From: Actinocatenispora comari
GTDB taxonomy: Bacteria; Actinomycetota; Actinomycetes; Mycobacteriales; Micromonosporaceae
Length of the DNA: 64,000 bases
Reading direction: 5' to 3'
Assembly (NCBI RefSeq): GCF_017312725.1
Contig: NZ_BOPO01000063.1
Span: 1 to 64,000 of the forward strand
Below are positions 30,922 through 39,795 of the stretch, in pieces. Position numbers and translations under genes: made by a program. Below the pieces are notes generated by a model. It did not search any database, was not told the origin of the DNA, and saw only the letters and a list, made by a program, of their open reading frames with translations. The stretch's first letter is position 1. The number at the start of each line of letters is the position of its first letter.

Positions 30922-32412
30922 TCAGCTCACGCCGACGTCGTCGACGTCGACGGCGCCCTGCCCGTACCAGCCGTGCACGAAGACCTGCACGGTGCCGCTG
31001 CCGCCGGTGGTGAAGGTGGCCGACAGCTTCGTGTACCCGCCGGCGTTGGTCCAGGTGCTCGCGTCGGTGGCGGCACCGGTGGTGCCGAGGAACGCGTAGT
31101 CGCCCTGCACGTAGGCGGTGAGGGTGTACGTGGTGTTCGCGTGCAGCGTCACCGACTGGGTGCAGGTGGCGTTGTCGGACGCGGTCGGCGCCAGCTCCAG
31201 CGCCCCGGAGCCGCCGTGGGTCGGCGACGACACGATGCTGCCGGTACCGCCGGTGCAGGTCCACGGGGACAGCGAGCCGGTCTCGAAGTCGCCGTTGACC
31301 AGGCCGCTGCCGGTGGGCGGGGTGGTGGGCGGCGTCGTCGGTGGGGTCGTCGGCGGGGTGGTCGGGCCGGTGCCGCCGCCGTTGAACGCGGCGAACGTGT
31401 GGCTGAAGTACCAGGTGTCCTGCTGGATGCCGGAGCAGCTGTCCGAGCCGCCGGTGCCGGGGCAACTGCCGTTGTCACGTTGCAGCGCCCAGAACGACAG
31501 CGCGGCGAGACCCTTGTCCTGCGCCCACTGCTCGACCACCGGCGCGTCGGCCGTGGTGAACGTCTCCGCCGCGCCGTAGTCGTCGATGCCGGGCATCTCG
31601 ATGACGCCGATCATGTGCCACAGCTCGGCGGCCGACTTGTTCGGGTACAGCCCGGCGAGCTGGCTCTGCAGTCCGGTCGTGGCGGTCTTCGTGTCGGTGG
31701 CCATCTCGTGGTTCGCGCCGTCGTAGTAGTCGAACGTCATGATGTTGACGACGTCGATCCGCGCCCCGTGGGACACGGCGCTGCGCAGCACGTTCAGCCC
31801 GGAGCTGGCGAGGCCGCTGGTGGTCGTCGGCAGCGTGTAGGCGAACTGGACGGTGCGACCGTTGCTCGCGGCCCAGTCCTCCACCTGCTTGATCGCGGCG
31901 TTGCGGCGGTCGATGCCGGCGGAGTTGGTCAGCGAGTTGTCCTCGATGTCGAGGTCGAGCCGGGTCACGTCGTAGGTGGTGATCACCTTCTCGTACGCGG
32001 CGGCGATCTTGCCGACGTCGGTGCACGAGTCGGCGATCTCGGTGCCGGTGTTGTCCGCCGTGTACCCGCCGAACGACGGGATCACGTCACCGCCGCCGGC
32101 GCGGATCGTGTCGATGTCGCTGCCGTACTGGCTCGTGTCGACCGGCATCGAGCTGTCGCCGTCCCAGTACGGCGTGCACGAGCCCTTCGACGCGGTCTGC
32201 AGGAACGCGAGCGTGAGGTACTTGTTGCCGGACTGCTGGGCCAGCTGGGCCAGGCTGTCACCGTTGTAGGTCTCGAAGTACGGGGCGGACACGTGCGCCG
32301 GCAGCGTGCTCGCCGCGGTCGCCGGTCCGCTGACCGCGAACCCGATGGCGACGGCGCCGCCGAGCACGGTACCGGCCGCCGCGAGCGCGGCGGTCAGGCG
32401 TGATCGAAGCAT
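30922..32412 (-). CDS. Secreted GH18 chitinase with C-terminal carbohydrate-binding module
   Basis: 496 residues: signal peptide (1 to about 33), GH18 barrel (about 38-345), Thr-Pro linker (T-T-P-P repeated about four times), and a C-terminal jelly-roll module starting NGDFETGSLSPWTC, like CBM4/9-type binding domains. The catalytic D-x-D-x-E reads LDLDIE with Asp153, Asp155 and Glu157; the upstream I-P-S-F-G-G strand and the M-T-F-D-Y-Y motif are intact. It hydrolyses chitin to chitobiose outside the cell. ATG 32412 has AAGGAG 6 nt upstream, and a palindromic operator lies 59-81 nt upstream. Confidence 0.93.
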   Translation of the reverse strand: MLRSRLTAALAAAGTVLGGAVAIGFAVSGPATAASTLPAHVSAPYFETYNGDSLAQLAQQSGNKYLTLAFLQTASKGSCTPYWDGDSSMPVDTSQYGSDIDTIRAGGGDVIPSFGGYTADNTGTEIADSCTDVGKIAAAYEKVITTYDVTRLDLDIEDNSLTNSAGIDRRNAAIKQVEDWAASNGRTVQFAYTLPTTTSGLASSGLNVLRSAVSHGARIDVVNIMTFDYYDGANHEMATDTKTATTGLQSQLAGLYPNKSAAELWHMIGVIEMPGIDDYGAAETFTTADAPVVEQWAQDKGLAALSFWALQRDNGSCPGTGGSDSCSGIQQDTWYFSHTFAAFNGGGTGPTTPPTTPPTTPPTTPPTGSGLVNGDFETGSLSPWTCTGGTGSIVSSPTHGGSGALELAPTASDNATCTQSVTLHANTTYTLTAYVQGDYAFLGTTGAATDASTWTNAGGYTKLSATFTTGGSGTVQVFVHGWYGQGAVDVDDVGVS

Positions 32413-32470
32413 GTGGGGCTCCTTGACACGGAGGGGTGACGCAGGGGGAGACCGGTCGCGCGCCCGGCTT

Positions 32471-32493
32471 ATCAGTAAGGTTTCCTAACTGAT
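32471..32493. promoter_or_regulatory. Operator-like palindrome upstream of chitinase
   Basis: A 23-bp inverted repeat: arms ATCAGT and ACTGAT flank the centre AAGGTTTCCTA, with 9 of 11 positions paired. The right half GTTTCCTAA matches the right half of the palindrome in the uptake/ROK promoter (16256-16270). An ACTTAAGT palindrome lies next to it (32501-32508). The remainder of the 255-nt gap up to the next gene at 32667 shows nothing else recognisable. Confidence 0.65.
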
Positions 32494-32667
32494 GCAGTGC
32501 ACTTAAGTACGTTTCACCCCGCCTGTCAAGCGTCGTCCCCTGCGCCGGCTTGCCCTCAACACGGCGGTCGGCGTGCCCCGACACGGCGGTACGGACCGGT
32601 CGAACCGGCGCGGACGATGGAGCGGACCCGGCTCGGCCGGCCGGCTGGCCGGCACGGCATCGGTGAC

Positions 32668-33951
32668 TCAGGCAGAGCCGTCGCGGAGCAGGTTGCCGTC
32701 CGGAACCACGATCGGCGGGATCGGGCCGTCCGCCGTACCGGCCGCGCGCAGCGCCCGCTCGTCCCGCCGTGCCTGGTCGTAGGCGTCGAGGGTGCGCTCG
32801 GCGATCACCGGCCAGGCGTAGCGGGCGGCCACCAGGCTGCGGCCCCGCCGGGCCAGCCGGCGCGCGAGCACCTCGTCTGCCAGTACCGAGCTGACCGCCT
32901 CGGCGAGCGAGCGCGGGTCCTTCGGCGCGAAGCTGACCGCGGCGAGGCCCGCCGCGACGAACTCGCCGAGCCCGCCGGTCGCCGACACCGCGAGCGGCGC
33001 GCCGGCGCTCGCCGCCTCCACCGCCACCATCCCGAACGGCTCGTACCGGCTCGGCACCACCGCGCAGTCGGCGGCGGCGAACAGCGCCGGCAGCTCGGCG
33101 CCGAGGAAGCCGACGAACTCGACGGTGCGCGACAGCCGCCGGCGCCGGACCTCGGCGACCAGCTCCTCGGCGTACTTGCCCTCGCCGGCGACGACCACCC
33201 GCAGCCCGGGGAACCGCCGGCGCAGCGTCGGCGTGGCCGCGATCAGGTCCTGTACGCCTTTCTCGTGCACCAGCCGGCCGGCGTACACCACCAGCGGGCC
33301 GTCGCCGCCGAACCGCTGCCGGGCGGCGCGCACCTGGCCCGGGGTGGCGGTGAACGCGGCCGGGTCGACGCCGTTCGGGATCACCCGAACCTTGCCGGCC
33401 GGCAGCTCGAACAGCCGGCTGACCTCCCAGCGCATGTAGTCCGAGCAGACCAGCACCCGGCGCGCCTCGTACGTCAGCCACCATTCGACCGAGTGGATGC
33501 AGCGGTTCAGCTCGCCCGGCAGCCAGCCGGAGTGCCGGCCCGCCTCGGTGGCGTGCACGGTCGCCACCAGCGGTACGCCCAGGTGGTGCTTGAGCGTCAC
33601 CGCGGCGTGCGTGACCAGCCAGTCGTGCCCGTGCACTACGTCGAAGCCCCGCTCGCCGGCGACCCGCAGGGCGGCCCGGGTCAGCGCGTGGTTGAGCGAC
33701 ATGGTGAACGCCAGCAACGTCTCGGTACTGAACGGGAACAGCGGCGGGTCGGCCGGCGCACGCACCACCCGCACCCCGTCGCGGATCTCGTCCAGCGGCG
33801 CCTCGGTGCCGTCGGCCTCGGTGCCGTGCCGGGTCACCACGGTGACCTCGTGTCCGGCCGCGGCGAGCGCCACCGACAGCGCGTGCACGTGCCGACCGAG
33901 GCCACCGACGACGACCGGCGGATATTCCCAGGACAGCATCAGCACGCGCAT
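32668..33951 (-). CDS. GT4 glucosyltransferase, Rv3032-like
   Basis: 427 residues, GT-B fold. The N-terminus (MRVLMLSWEYPPVVVGGLGR) is close to what I recall for mycobacterial Rv3032, an alpha-1,4-glucosyltransferase that elongates intracellular glucan and methylglucose lipopolysaccharide. The retaining GT4 signature E-P-F-G-M-V-A-V-E is present, as are VHGHDWL and V-Y-A-G-R-L-V-H-E-K-G. Likely ADP- or UDP-glucose dependent. ATG 33951 starts the domain; six extra residues upstream are possible. The GH57 branching enzyme that usually accompanies it is not adjacent. Confidence 0.88.
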   Translation of the reverse strand: MRVLMLSWEYPPVVVGGLGRHVHALSVALAAAGHEVTVVTRHGTEADGTEAPLDEIRDGVRVVRAPADPPLFPFSTETLLAFTMSLNHALTRAALRVAGERGFDVVHGHDWLVTHAAVTLKHHLGVPLVATVHATEAGRHSGWLPGELNRCIHSVEWWLTYEARRVLVCSDYMRWEVSRLFELPAGKVRVIPNGVDPAAFTATPGQVRAARQRFGGDGPLVVYAGRLVHEKGVQDLIAATPTLRRRFPGLRVVVAGEGKYAEELVAEVRRRRLSRTVEFVGFLGAELPALFAAADCAVVPSRYEPFGMVAVEAASAGAPLAVSATGGLGEFVAAGLAAVSFAPKDPRSLAEAVSSVLADEVLARRLARRGRSLVAARYAWPVIAERTLDAYDQARRDERALRAAGTADGPIPPIVVPDGNLLRDGSA

Positions 33952-33996
33952 GGGCACCGATTCTGGCACCCGTTACCCGCTGGTACGCACCCCGGG

Positions 33997-35511
33997 TCAG
34001 CCGCGGTCGATCGCCGTGTCGAGCAGGCCCAGCGGCGGCGCGCCGAGGTCGAGCACCGCGGCATGGAACCGGGGGAGCGAGAACCCCGCCCCCCACGCCG
34101 CCCGGGCCCGGTCCCGCACCTGCCCGAGCACCAGCTTGCCCCAGGTGTACCGGCCGTACGTCGGGTCGAACGTGCCCCGGTACGCCTCGGCCAGCGCGGC
34201 CGGCCCCTGCAGGTGCGCGTCCGAGGTGAACAGTGCCGCCGCCTCGTCGACGCTCATCGCGCCGGTGTGCAGGCCGATCGCCGCGGTCAGCCGGACCACC
34301 CGGACCAGTGCCTCCAGCGCCACGCCCGCGGTGTAGCGGGGATCGTCGGCGTGGAACCCCTGTTCCAGCGCCATCTCCTCGGCGTAGTGCGCCCAGCCCT
34401 CCACGAACGCCTCGCCGATCAGCGTGCGGCGCACCGCCGACGGTGCCCGGCGCAGCGCCCGGGAGTGCGAGAAGTGGCCCGGCGCCACCTCGTGCACGGT
34501 GATCGCCGGCAGGCTGGTACGGCTGAACACCGCGAGCCACTGCTCCCGGTCGGCGGCCGGCCAGCCCGGCTCCGGCGGCGTCACGTGGTACCAGCTCGGC
34601 GCGTCCGGCTCGTACGGTGCGGCCCACGCCATCATCGCCATCGCCCAGCGCCGCGACTCCGGTGCCGGGCCGACCAGGCACTCCCCGTCGGTGTACGGCG
34701 CCAGCACGTGCCGGGCGGTCCACTCGATCACCTCGGCGGTCAGCGCCCGCGCCTCGGCCAGCACCCCGTCGATGCCCGGATGGTCGGCGGCCAGCGCCGC
34801 GACCGTGGCCGCGGTGCCGGCGTCCGGGTCGATCCGCCGGCACGCCTCGGCGAGCATCGCGCGCAGCCGGTGCCGCTCGGCGTCGGCCGTCTCGGCGAGC
34901 TCACCCAGCCGTACCGGCATCGCCTCGGACGCGGACAGCAGCCCGGCCAGCCCCGCCTCGCCCAGCGCCGAGGAGTCCGGCCCGGTCCGGGCGCAGCCCT
35001 GCAGGTGGTCGAGCAGCCGGCGGTGCGCGGCGGCGGCCGCCGCGCCGGCATCGCCGTCCTCCGGGCGGATCTGGCCGGCCAGCCCGCGGGCCGCCGACAG
35101 GGTGGCGCTCGCGACCGGCCCCGGCACCGCGTCCAGCGCCTCGATCGCCGCGTCGACCGCGTCCGGCCAGGCGGCGAGATGCGCGGCGCGGGCGGCGGAC
35201 CGCTCCGGCGCCGGCGCGTACTCGCGGTCGTAGCAGGCCAGGTCGAGGTTCGCCACGTGGTAGAGCGGGTTGCTGCGGTGCAGCGCGAGCTCCCCGTACT
35301 CGACCCGGGCCGACGCCTCGGCCGCCGACGCGTGCGCCTGGTCGTGCGGATCGGGGTACACGTGCGCGCCGGCCGGGGCCAGCCGGGACAGCGCGGCGGC
35401 GACCCCGGCGGGCGACAGATCCTGGACCACGCCGTCGTACTCGTGCCGGCCGACCGACTCGCGGGCGGTCGGCACCATCAGGTCGCAGAGCGCGCGCAGC
35501 CGTGCATCCAT
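33997..35511 (-). CDS. DUF885 family protein, putative zinc peptidase
   Basis: 504 residues, no signal peptide. The family's metal site is visible: H-E-V-A-P-G-H-F-S-H (HExxxGH) and, about 30 residues on, E-A-F-V-E-G-W-A-H-Y-A-E-E-M supplying the third ligand. Members resemble thermolysin-type or M32-like peptidases but are mostly uncharacterised. It sits between the glucosyltransferase and the Rv3030-like methyltransferase, where mycobacteria have the GH57 branching enzyme. TAGGGT ends 6 nt before the ATG with no Shine-Dalgarno sequence. Confidence 0.85.
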   Translation of the reverse strand: MDARLRALCDLMVPTARESVGRHEYDGVVQDLSPAGVAAALSRLAPAGAHVYPDPHDQAHASAAEASARVEYGELALHRSNPLYHVANLDLACYDREYAPAPERSAARAAHLAAWPDAVDAAIEALDAVPGPVASATLSAARGLAGQIRPEDGDAGAAAAAAHRRLLDHLQGCARTGPDSSALGEAGLAGLLSASEAMPVRLGELAETADAERHRLRAMLAEACRRIDPDAGTAATVAALAADHPGIDGVLAEARALTAEVIEWTARHVLAPYTDGECLVGPAPESRRWAMAMMAWAAPYEPDAPSWYHVTPPEPGWPAADREQWLAVFSRTSLPAITVHEVAPGHFSHSRALRRAPSAVRRTLIGEAFVEGWAHYAEEMALEQGFHADDPRYTAGVALEALVRVVRLTAAIGLHTGAMSVDEAAALFTSDAHLQGPAALAEAYRGTFDPTYGRYTWGKLVLGQVRDRARAAWGAGFSLPRFHAAVLDLGAPPLGLLDTAIDRG

Positions 35512-35517
35512 GCGCGG

Positions 35518-35523
35518 ACCCTA
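35518..35523 (-). promoter_or_regulatory. Candidate -10 box of leaderless DUF885 mRNA
   Basis: Minus-strand TAGGGT with exactly 6 nt to the ATG of the DUF885 gene. Confidence 0.5.
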
Positions 35524-35543
35524 CCGCCCGACCGGCCCCATGA

Positions 35544-36338
35544 TCAGACTTTTTCGGCGACCACGACCAGGTCCAGCGCGCCGTCGAGGTCCGATGTGGA
35601 CAGTACGAAGTCGGCCGCGGTCACCGCGTCGACCAACGCGGCGAGCCCGGCCGGCCAGTCCGCGGCCGGCGTCGCGAGCTGCGCCTCGACCAGGCCCGCG
35701 CCGTACCGCCGGCGGCAGCGCTCGTCCAGCTCGGCGAGTCGGGCGCCGGCGTGCAGCCCGTACGTCGTCGCGCCCGGCAGTACCGCGGCGACCAGCGCGG
35801 CGAGCTCGGCGGCGGACAGTTCGCGGGAGTGGTAGATGTTGCGCGGCCGGTCGGTGGCCGGGTCGTACCCGGGGGAGAAGGTGAGCCGGTTCGGGGTGCT
35901 GAGCACCAGGGTGCCGCCCGGCGCGAGCACCCGGGCGCACTCGGCCAGGTGCGCCGGCTGGTCCCACAGGTGCTCGATCAGCTGCATGCTGACCACCGCC
36001 GCCACCGCACCGGTACGCACCGGCAGCGCCACCGCGTTGCCCCGGGCCACCGGAACCGCGGGGTAGCGCCGGCGCACGTGCGCGAGCGTGGCCGCGTCGT
36101 AGTCCAGCCCGAGCACCCGCCGCCGTGCACCGCTCGCCCCGTCACCCGCGGTGGTGCCGGCGGTGAGCAGGTCCGCGCCGTAGCCCTCGCCGACGCCGAT
36201 CTCCAGCACCCGGCCGGCCGGCAGCAGCGGCTCGACCACCCGGTAGGCGGCCTCGTGCCGGCGGAACCAGTAGTTCTCCACCGGCAGGTCGGGGACGGTG
36301 CGCTCGCCGGTCAGCGGCAGCGCGGGGAGGGTCGGCAT
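35544..36338 (-). CDS. SAM-dependent methyltransferase, Rv3030-like
   Basis: 264 residues. The N-terminal signature L-T-G-E-R-T-V-P-x-L-P-x-E-N-Y-W-F-R-R-H-E precedes the Rossmann fold with SAM motif VLEIGVGEGYGADLL (about 44-58), the acidic L-D-Y-D loop, and V-S-M-Q-L-I-E-H-L-W-D. I associate this signature with Rv3030, proposed to methylate glucose units of methylglucose lipopolysaccharide. It is transcribed divergently from etfB. TAGGGT ends 6 nt before the ATG. Confidence 0.85.
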   Translation of the reverse strand: MPTLPALPLTGERTVPDLPVENYWFRRHEAAYRVVEPLLPAGRVLEIGVGEGYGADLLTAGTTAGDGASGARRRVLGLDYDAATLAHVRRRYPAVPVARGNAVALPVRTGAVAAVVSMQLIEHLWDQPAHLAECARVLAPGGTLVLSTPNRLTFSPGYDPATDRPRNIYHSRELSAAELAALVAAVLPGATTYGLHAGARLAELDERCRRRYGAGLVEAQLATPAADWPAGLAALVDAVTAADFVLSTSDLDGALDLVVVAEKV

Positions 36339-36344
36339 GCCCGC

Positions 36345-36350
36345 ACCCTA
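36345..36350 (-). promoter_or_regulatory. Candidate -10 box of leaderless methyltransferase mRNA
   Basis: Minus-strand TAGGGT, exactly 6 nt from the ATG at 36338, with no Shine-Dalgarno sequence. Confidence 0.5.
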
Positions 36351-36547
36351 GAGGTCCGGGCCGGGCCGGCCCCGGGCCGGTACGGCTGTGAGATGTATCG
36401 CGGTGGTCGCCGCGCGCGGCTGGCTACCCGCTAGTAACATTGCTCGGGAAGGATCCGCCGGCCGGCAGACTATGTTGGCTGCGTGCGACCGGTCACCGGT
36501 CGTGGTCTCGTGACAATGCTCGGGTTAGCAGGAGGTCTGCGGCAACG

Positions 36548-37327
36548 ATGAACATCGTCGTCCTGGTCAAGCAGGTACCGGACTCCGGTGCCGAGCGCAC
36601 GCTGAAGTCCGATGACTGGACGGTCGACCGCGCGTCGGCCAGCAACGTCATCAACGAGATGGACGAGTACGCCATCGAGGAGGCGCTGCGCATCACCGAG
36701 GCGCAGGGCGGCGAGGTCACCCTGCTGACCGTCGGCCCCGACCGCGCCACCGAGTCGATCCGCAAGGCCCTGTCGATGGGCCCGAACGGGGCCGTGCACG
36801 TCGTCGACGACGCGATTGCCGGCTCCGACGCGGTGCAGACCTCCGCGGTCATCGCCGCCGCGCTCGGCACCCTGGAGTGGGACCTGGTCCTCGCCGGCGC
36901 CGAGGCCACCGACGGCCGGGTGCAGGTCATCCCGCACATGATCGCCGAGCGGCTCGGCGTCCCGGCGCTCACCGGCGCCCGCAAGCTCACCGTGGACGGC
37001 GACACCCGGACCATCGAGCGCCAGACCGACGAGGGGTACGAGGTCGTGGCGGCCACCGGCAAGGCGATCGTCAGCGTCTGGGACACCATCAACGAGCCGC
37101 GGTACCCGTCGTTCAAGGGCATCATGGCGGCCAAGAAGAAGCCGGTGAAGACGCTGTCGCTGGCCGACCTGGGCATCGAGCCCACCGCGGTGGGTGGTGC
37201 GAACGCGCACACCACGGTGCTGTCGGCGCAGCCCCGGCCGGCCCGGCAGGCCGGTACCCGGGTGCCCGACGAGGGCGAGGGCGGCGTCGCGCTGGTCGAG
37301 TTCCTGGCCACCGAGAAGTTCGTCTAA
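36548..37327 (+). CDS. etfB: Electron transfer flavoprotein, beta subunit
   Basis: 259 residues, normal for EtfB. Begins MNIVVLVKQVPD; the family signature V-L-A-G-A-E-A-T-D-G and the downstream L-T-G-A-R-K-L are present, with the AMP-binding region and the Lys-rich A-K-K-K-P recognition loop near the C-terminus. With EtfA it passes electrons from acyl-CoA dehydrogenases to the quinone pool. GGAGG lies 12 nt upstream of the ATG, somewhat far. Unusually, it is separated from etfA by another gene on the same strand. Confidence 0.95.
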   Translation: MNIVVLVKQVPDSGAERTLKSDDWTVDRASASNVINEMDEYAIEEALRITEAQGGEVTLLTVGPDRATESIRKALSMGPNGAVHVVDDAIAGSDAVQTSAVIAAALGTLEWDLVLAGAEATDGRVQVIPHMIAERLGVPALTGARKLTVDGDTRTIERQTDEGYEVVAATGKAIVSVWDTINEPRYPSFKGIMAAKKKPVKTLSLADLGIEPTAVGGANAHTTVLSAQPRPARQAGTRVPDEGEGGVALVEFLATEKFV

Positions 37328-37338
37328 GTTACTCGGTC

Positions 37339-37902
37339 ATGACCTACCCTTCCCAGCCCGGCCCGGTGCCGGCGGCGCAGCCGTCCGGACCCGGTTCGCC
37401 TGTGCCCCAACAGTTCCCGCCGCAGCAGCCGCCGGGCCAGTACCCACCGCCGGCCGGTGGACCGCAGCCCCCGGCCGCGCAGTACGCGCCCGGCCCGCCG
37501 CCCCAGTACGCGCCGCCCCAGTCCGGGTCGCCGCAGTACGGGCAGCCCCAGTACGGGCAGTCCCAGTACGGGCAGTCCCAGTACGGGCAGTCCCAGTACG
37601 GGCAGCCGGGTCCGGCGCCGCAGGGCTACGGGCCGGGCGCGGGGCAGCAGGGATACGGGCAGCCGGGCGCGGCGCTGACGGCGACGTTCGTCAAGCACAC
37701 CGGGATGCTGCTGCTGTGGCAGCAGAACACGCGCCGCTACCAGGGCAGCTTCGAGCAGATCACCGCGAAGTACAAGCAGGCGCAGCTGCACTGCCTGCTG
37801 GCCGGCTGGTGGTCGATCAGCTCGGTGATCTTCTTCAACTGGTTCGCGCTGGGCAAGAACATGTACGAATACGGCAAGGTCAAGAAGGCCGCCGGGCGGT
37901 AG
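37339..37902 (+). CDS. Pro/Gln/Tyr-rich protein with C-terminal hydrophobic domain, between etfB and etfA
   Basis: 187 residues. Residues 1 to about 110 are low-complexity, rich in Pro, Gln, Gly and Tyr, with five Q-Y-G-Q-(S/P) units. The folded C-terminus (about 112-187) includes V-K-H-T-G-M-L-L-L-W-Q-Q and a hydrophobic segment H-C-L-L-A-G-W-W-S-I-S-S-V-I-F-F; related domains occur in small actinomycete proteins of unknown function. It follows etfB by 11 nt and precedes etfA by 41 nt, so all three probably share a transcript. No Shine-Dalgarno sequence before ATG 37339. Confidence 0.75.
   Translation: MTYPSQPGPVPAAQPSGPGSPVPQQFPPQQPPGQYPPPAGGPQPPAAQYAPGPPPQYAPPQSGSPQYGQPQYGQSQYGQSQYGQSQYGQPGPAPQGYGPGAGQQGYGQPGAALTATFVKHTGMLLLWQQNTRRYQGSFEQITAKYKQAQLHCLLAGWWSISSVIFFNWFALGKNMYEYGKVKKAAGR
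37534..37608 (+). repeat. Five tandem 15-bp units encoding Q-Y-G-Q-(S/P)
   Basis: Units of cagtacgggcag plus tcc, ccc or ccg run without interruption. Three middle copies are identical at the base level, so copy number is likely to vary between strains. Confidence 0.9.
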
Positions 37903-37943
37903 CCGCCCGCACCGATTGACCGCGATCGCGGAGGCAAGGACAG

Positions 37944-38903
37944 ATGGCTGAGGTACTGGTCGTCGCGGACGGCACGGCGTCGGGCGGCGTGCGGAAGGCG
38001 ACCCTGGAGGCGCTGACGCTGGCCCGCCGGCTCGGCGAACCCGCCGCGGTGGTGCTGGGTGCGCCCGGCACCGCCGACGCGCTCGCCGGCCCGCTCGCCG
38101 AGTACGGCGCGGTCAAGATCTACGCCGCCGAGAGCGACGAGATCGCCGGCCACCTGGTGGCGCCGAAGGCGGAGGTGCTGGCCCGGCTGGTCGGCGAGGT
38201 GTCGCCGGCGGCGGTGCTGCTGCCCTCCTCTCAGGAGGGCAAGGAGATCGCCGGGCGGCTGGCGGTCAAGCTGGACGCCGGGCTGCTCACCGATGTCTCC
38301 GACATCGCCGCCGACGGCACCGTCACCCAGGTGGTGTTCGCCGGCTCGACCATCGTCACCGCGAAGGCGAACGGCCTGCCGGTCGTCACGGTCCGGTCGA
38401 ACTCGGTCTCCCCGGAGCCGGCCCCGGCCGCCGGTGAGCGGGTCAGCGTCGACGCCACGGTGTCCGACGCGGCGAAGGGCGCCACGGTGCTGGAGCGGGT
38501 CGCCGAGCAGAAGGGCTCCCGGCCGGAGCTGACCGAGGCAGGGGTGGTCGTCTCCGGTGGGCGCGGTGTCGCCAGCGCCGAGAACTTCGCCCTGATCGAG
38601 GAGCTGGCCGACCTGCTCGGCGGCGCGGTCGGCGCGTCCCGGGCCGCGGTCGACTCCGGCTTCTACCCGCACCAGTTCCAGGTCGGCCAGACCGGCAAGA
38701 CCGTCTCGCCGCAGCTGTACCTGGCGATCGGCATCTCCGGCGCGATCCAGCACCGGGCCGGCATGCAGACCTCGAAGACCATCGTCGCGATCAACAAGGA
38801 CGACGAGGCGCCGATCTTCGAACTGGCCGACTACGGCATCGTGGGCGACCTGTTCAAGGTCGTCCCGCAGGCGGTCGAGCAGATCCGCAAGCGCCAGGGC
38901 TGA
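37944..38903 (+). CDS. etfA: Electron transfer flavoprotein, alpha subunit
   Basis: 319 residues. Begins MAEVLVVAD. The C-terminal FAD domain carries the EtfA signature with [12 protein letters not shown] and [14 protein letters not shown], plus G-Q-T-G-K-T-V. ATG 37944 has CGGAGG about 10 nt upstream. A hairpin 20 nt after the stop ends the etfB-etfA transcript. Confidence 0.96.
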   Translation: MAEVLVVADGTASGGVRKATLEALTLARRLGEPAAVVLGAPGTADALAGPLAEYGAVKIYAAESDEIAGHLVAPKAEVLARLVGEVSPAAVLLPSSQEGKEIAGRLAVKLDAGLLTDVSDIAADGTVTQVVFAGSTIVTAKANGLPVVTVRSNSVSPEPAPAAGERVSVDATVSDAAKGATVLERVAEQKGSRPELTEAGVVVSGGRGVASAENFALIEELADLLGGAVGASRAAVDSGFYPHQFQVGQTGKTVSPQLYLAIGISGAIQHRAGMQTSKTIVAINKDDEAPIFELADYGIVGDLFKVVPQAVEQIRKRQG

Positions 38904-38922
38904 CCCGGCGCCGATCCGAGCC

Positions 38923-38956
38923 GAAGCGGTACGTCGCAGTGGCGGCGTACCGCTTC
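38923..38956 (+). terminator. Terminator hairpin after etfA
   Basis: A perfect 11-bp stem, GAAGCGGTACG with CGTACCGCTTC, and a 12-nt loop, 20 nt past the etfA stop. It lies at the start of the 304-nt gap before bioY. Elsewhere in that gap there is only a lone TTGACA (39056-39061) without a matched -10 and a TAGGCT box at 39163-39168, a possible bioY -10. Confidence 0.8.
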
Positions 38957-39207
38957 GTGCCGTCCACCCGAATCCCGGCCGCGGCTGGCCGGCCCGCCCC
39001 GGACCGGGGCCGGCGCGGCACAGGGTCTGCGGTGACGATCTGTCGTACCGGGGGCTTGACAATCCTGCGCATCCCGGCAACGCCCGGCGTGCCGCCCGCG
39101 CGCGGTGCCGGGAGAGCCGGTACCCGGCGGGAAAGCCGACAGGTACGGCGATCGCGGTGTCCTAGGCTGTTCGCGGTTGACTTCACGTGCACCCCCTGGA
39201 GGAAGTT

Positions 39208-39795
39208 GTGTCCACTAGCCCGGTCGTGCTGCGTCGGCAGGTGCTCGCCGACCTGATCCCCGGTTCCGTCGCCCGCAACGCGCTGCTGGTCGCCGGCGGT
39301 GCCGCGCTGACCGGGCTGGCCGCCCAGCTGTCGGTGCCGATCGAGCCGCTGTCCCCGGTGCCGGTGACCGGCCAGACCTTCGCGGTACTGCTGGTCGCGG
39401 CGGCGCTGGGCCCGTGGCGGGCGCTCGCCTCGATGGCGCTGTACCTCGCGGTCGGGATGGCGGGCGTGCCGTGGTTCGCCGGCGGCACCTCCGGCGCGGG
39501 CGGTGCGTCGTTCGGCTACATCCTGGGCTATCTCGCGGCCGGGCTGCTGGTGGGCGAGCTGGCCCGCCGCGCCGGTGACCGGACCCCGCTGCGCACCGTC
39601 GGCACGATGCTGCTGGGCAACGCGGTGATCTACGCGTTCGGGGTGTCCTGGCTGGTCGGCATCGTCGGCATGACGGTGCCCGCGGCGCTGGTCGCCGGCG
39701 TGCTGCCGTTCCTGATCGGCGACGCGATCAAGGTCGCGCTGGCGGCCGGGGTGCTGCCCGGGGCCTGGGCGCTGGTGCGCCGTTTCGGCAAGTGA
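39208..39795 (+). CDS. bioY: BioY, substrate-binding membrane protein for biotin
   Basis: 195 residues with six hydrophobic segments. Conserved BioY features are visible: P-V-P-V-T-G-Q-T-F-A-V-L, G-x-x-G-V-P-W-F-A-G-G, and F-G-Y-I-L-G-Y-L-A-A. It captures biotin at the membrane, alone or with an ECF energy-coupling module; none is in the window. GTG 39208 has GGAGG five nt upstream, whereas GTG 39187 precedes that site. The stop overlaps the next gene (GTGA). Confidence 0.93.
   Translation: MSTSPVVLRRQVLADLIPGSVARNALLVAGGAALTGLAAQLSVPIEPLSPVPVTGQTFAVLLVAAALGPWRALASMALYLAVGMAGVPWFAGGTSGAGGASFGYILGYLAAGLLVGELARRAGDRTPLRTVGTMLLGNAVIYAFGVSWLVGIVGMTVPAALVAGVLPFLIGDAIKVALAAGVLPGAWALVRRFGK

Noticed and set aside
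38957-39207. Biotin-related riboswitch or BirA/BioQ operator before bioY
   Set aside because: No paired structure or matching operator could be traced; only a lone TTGACA and a TAGGCT box.
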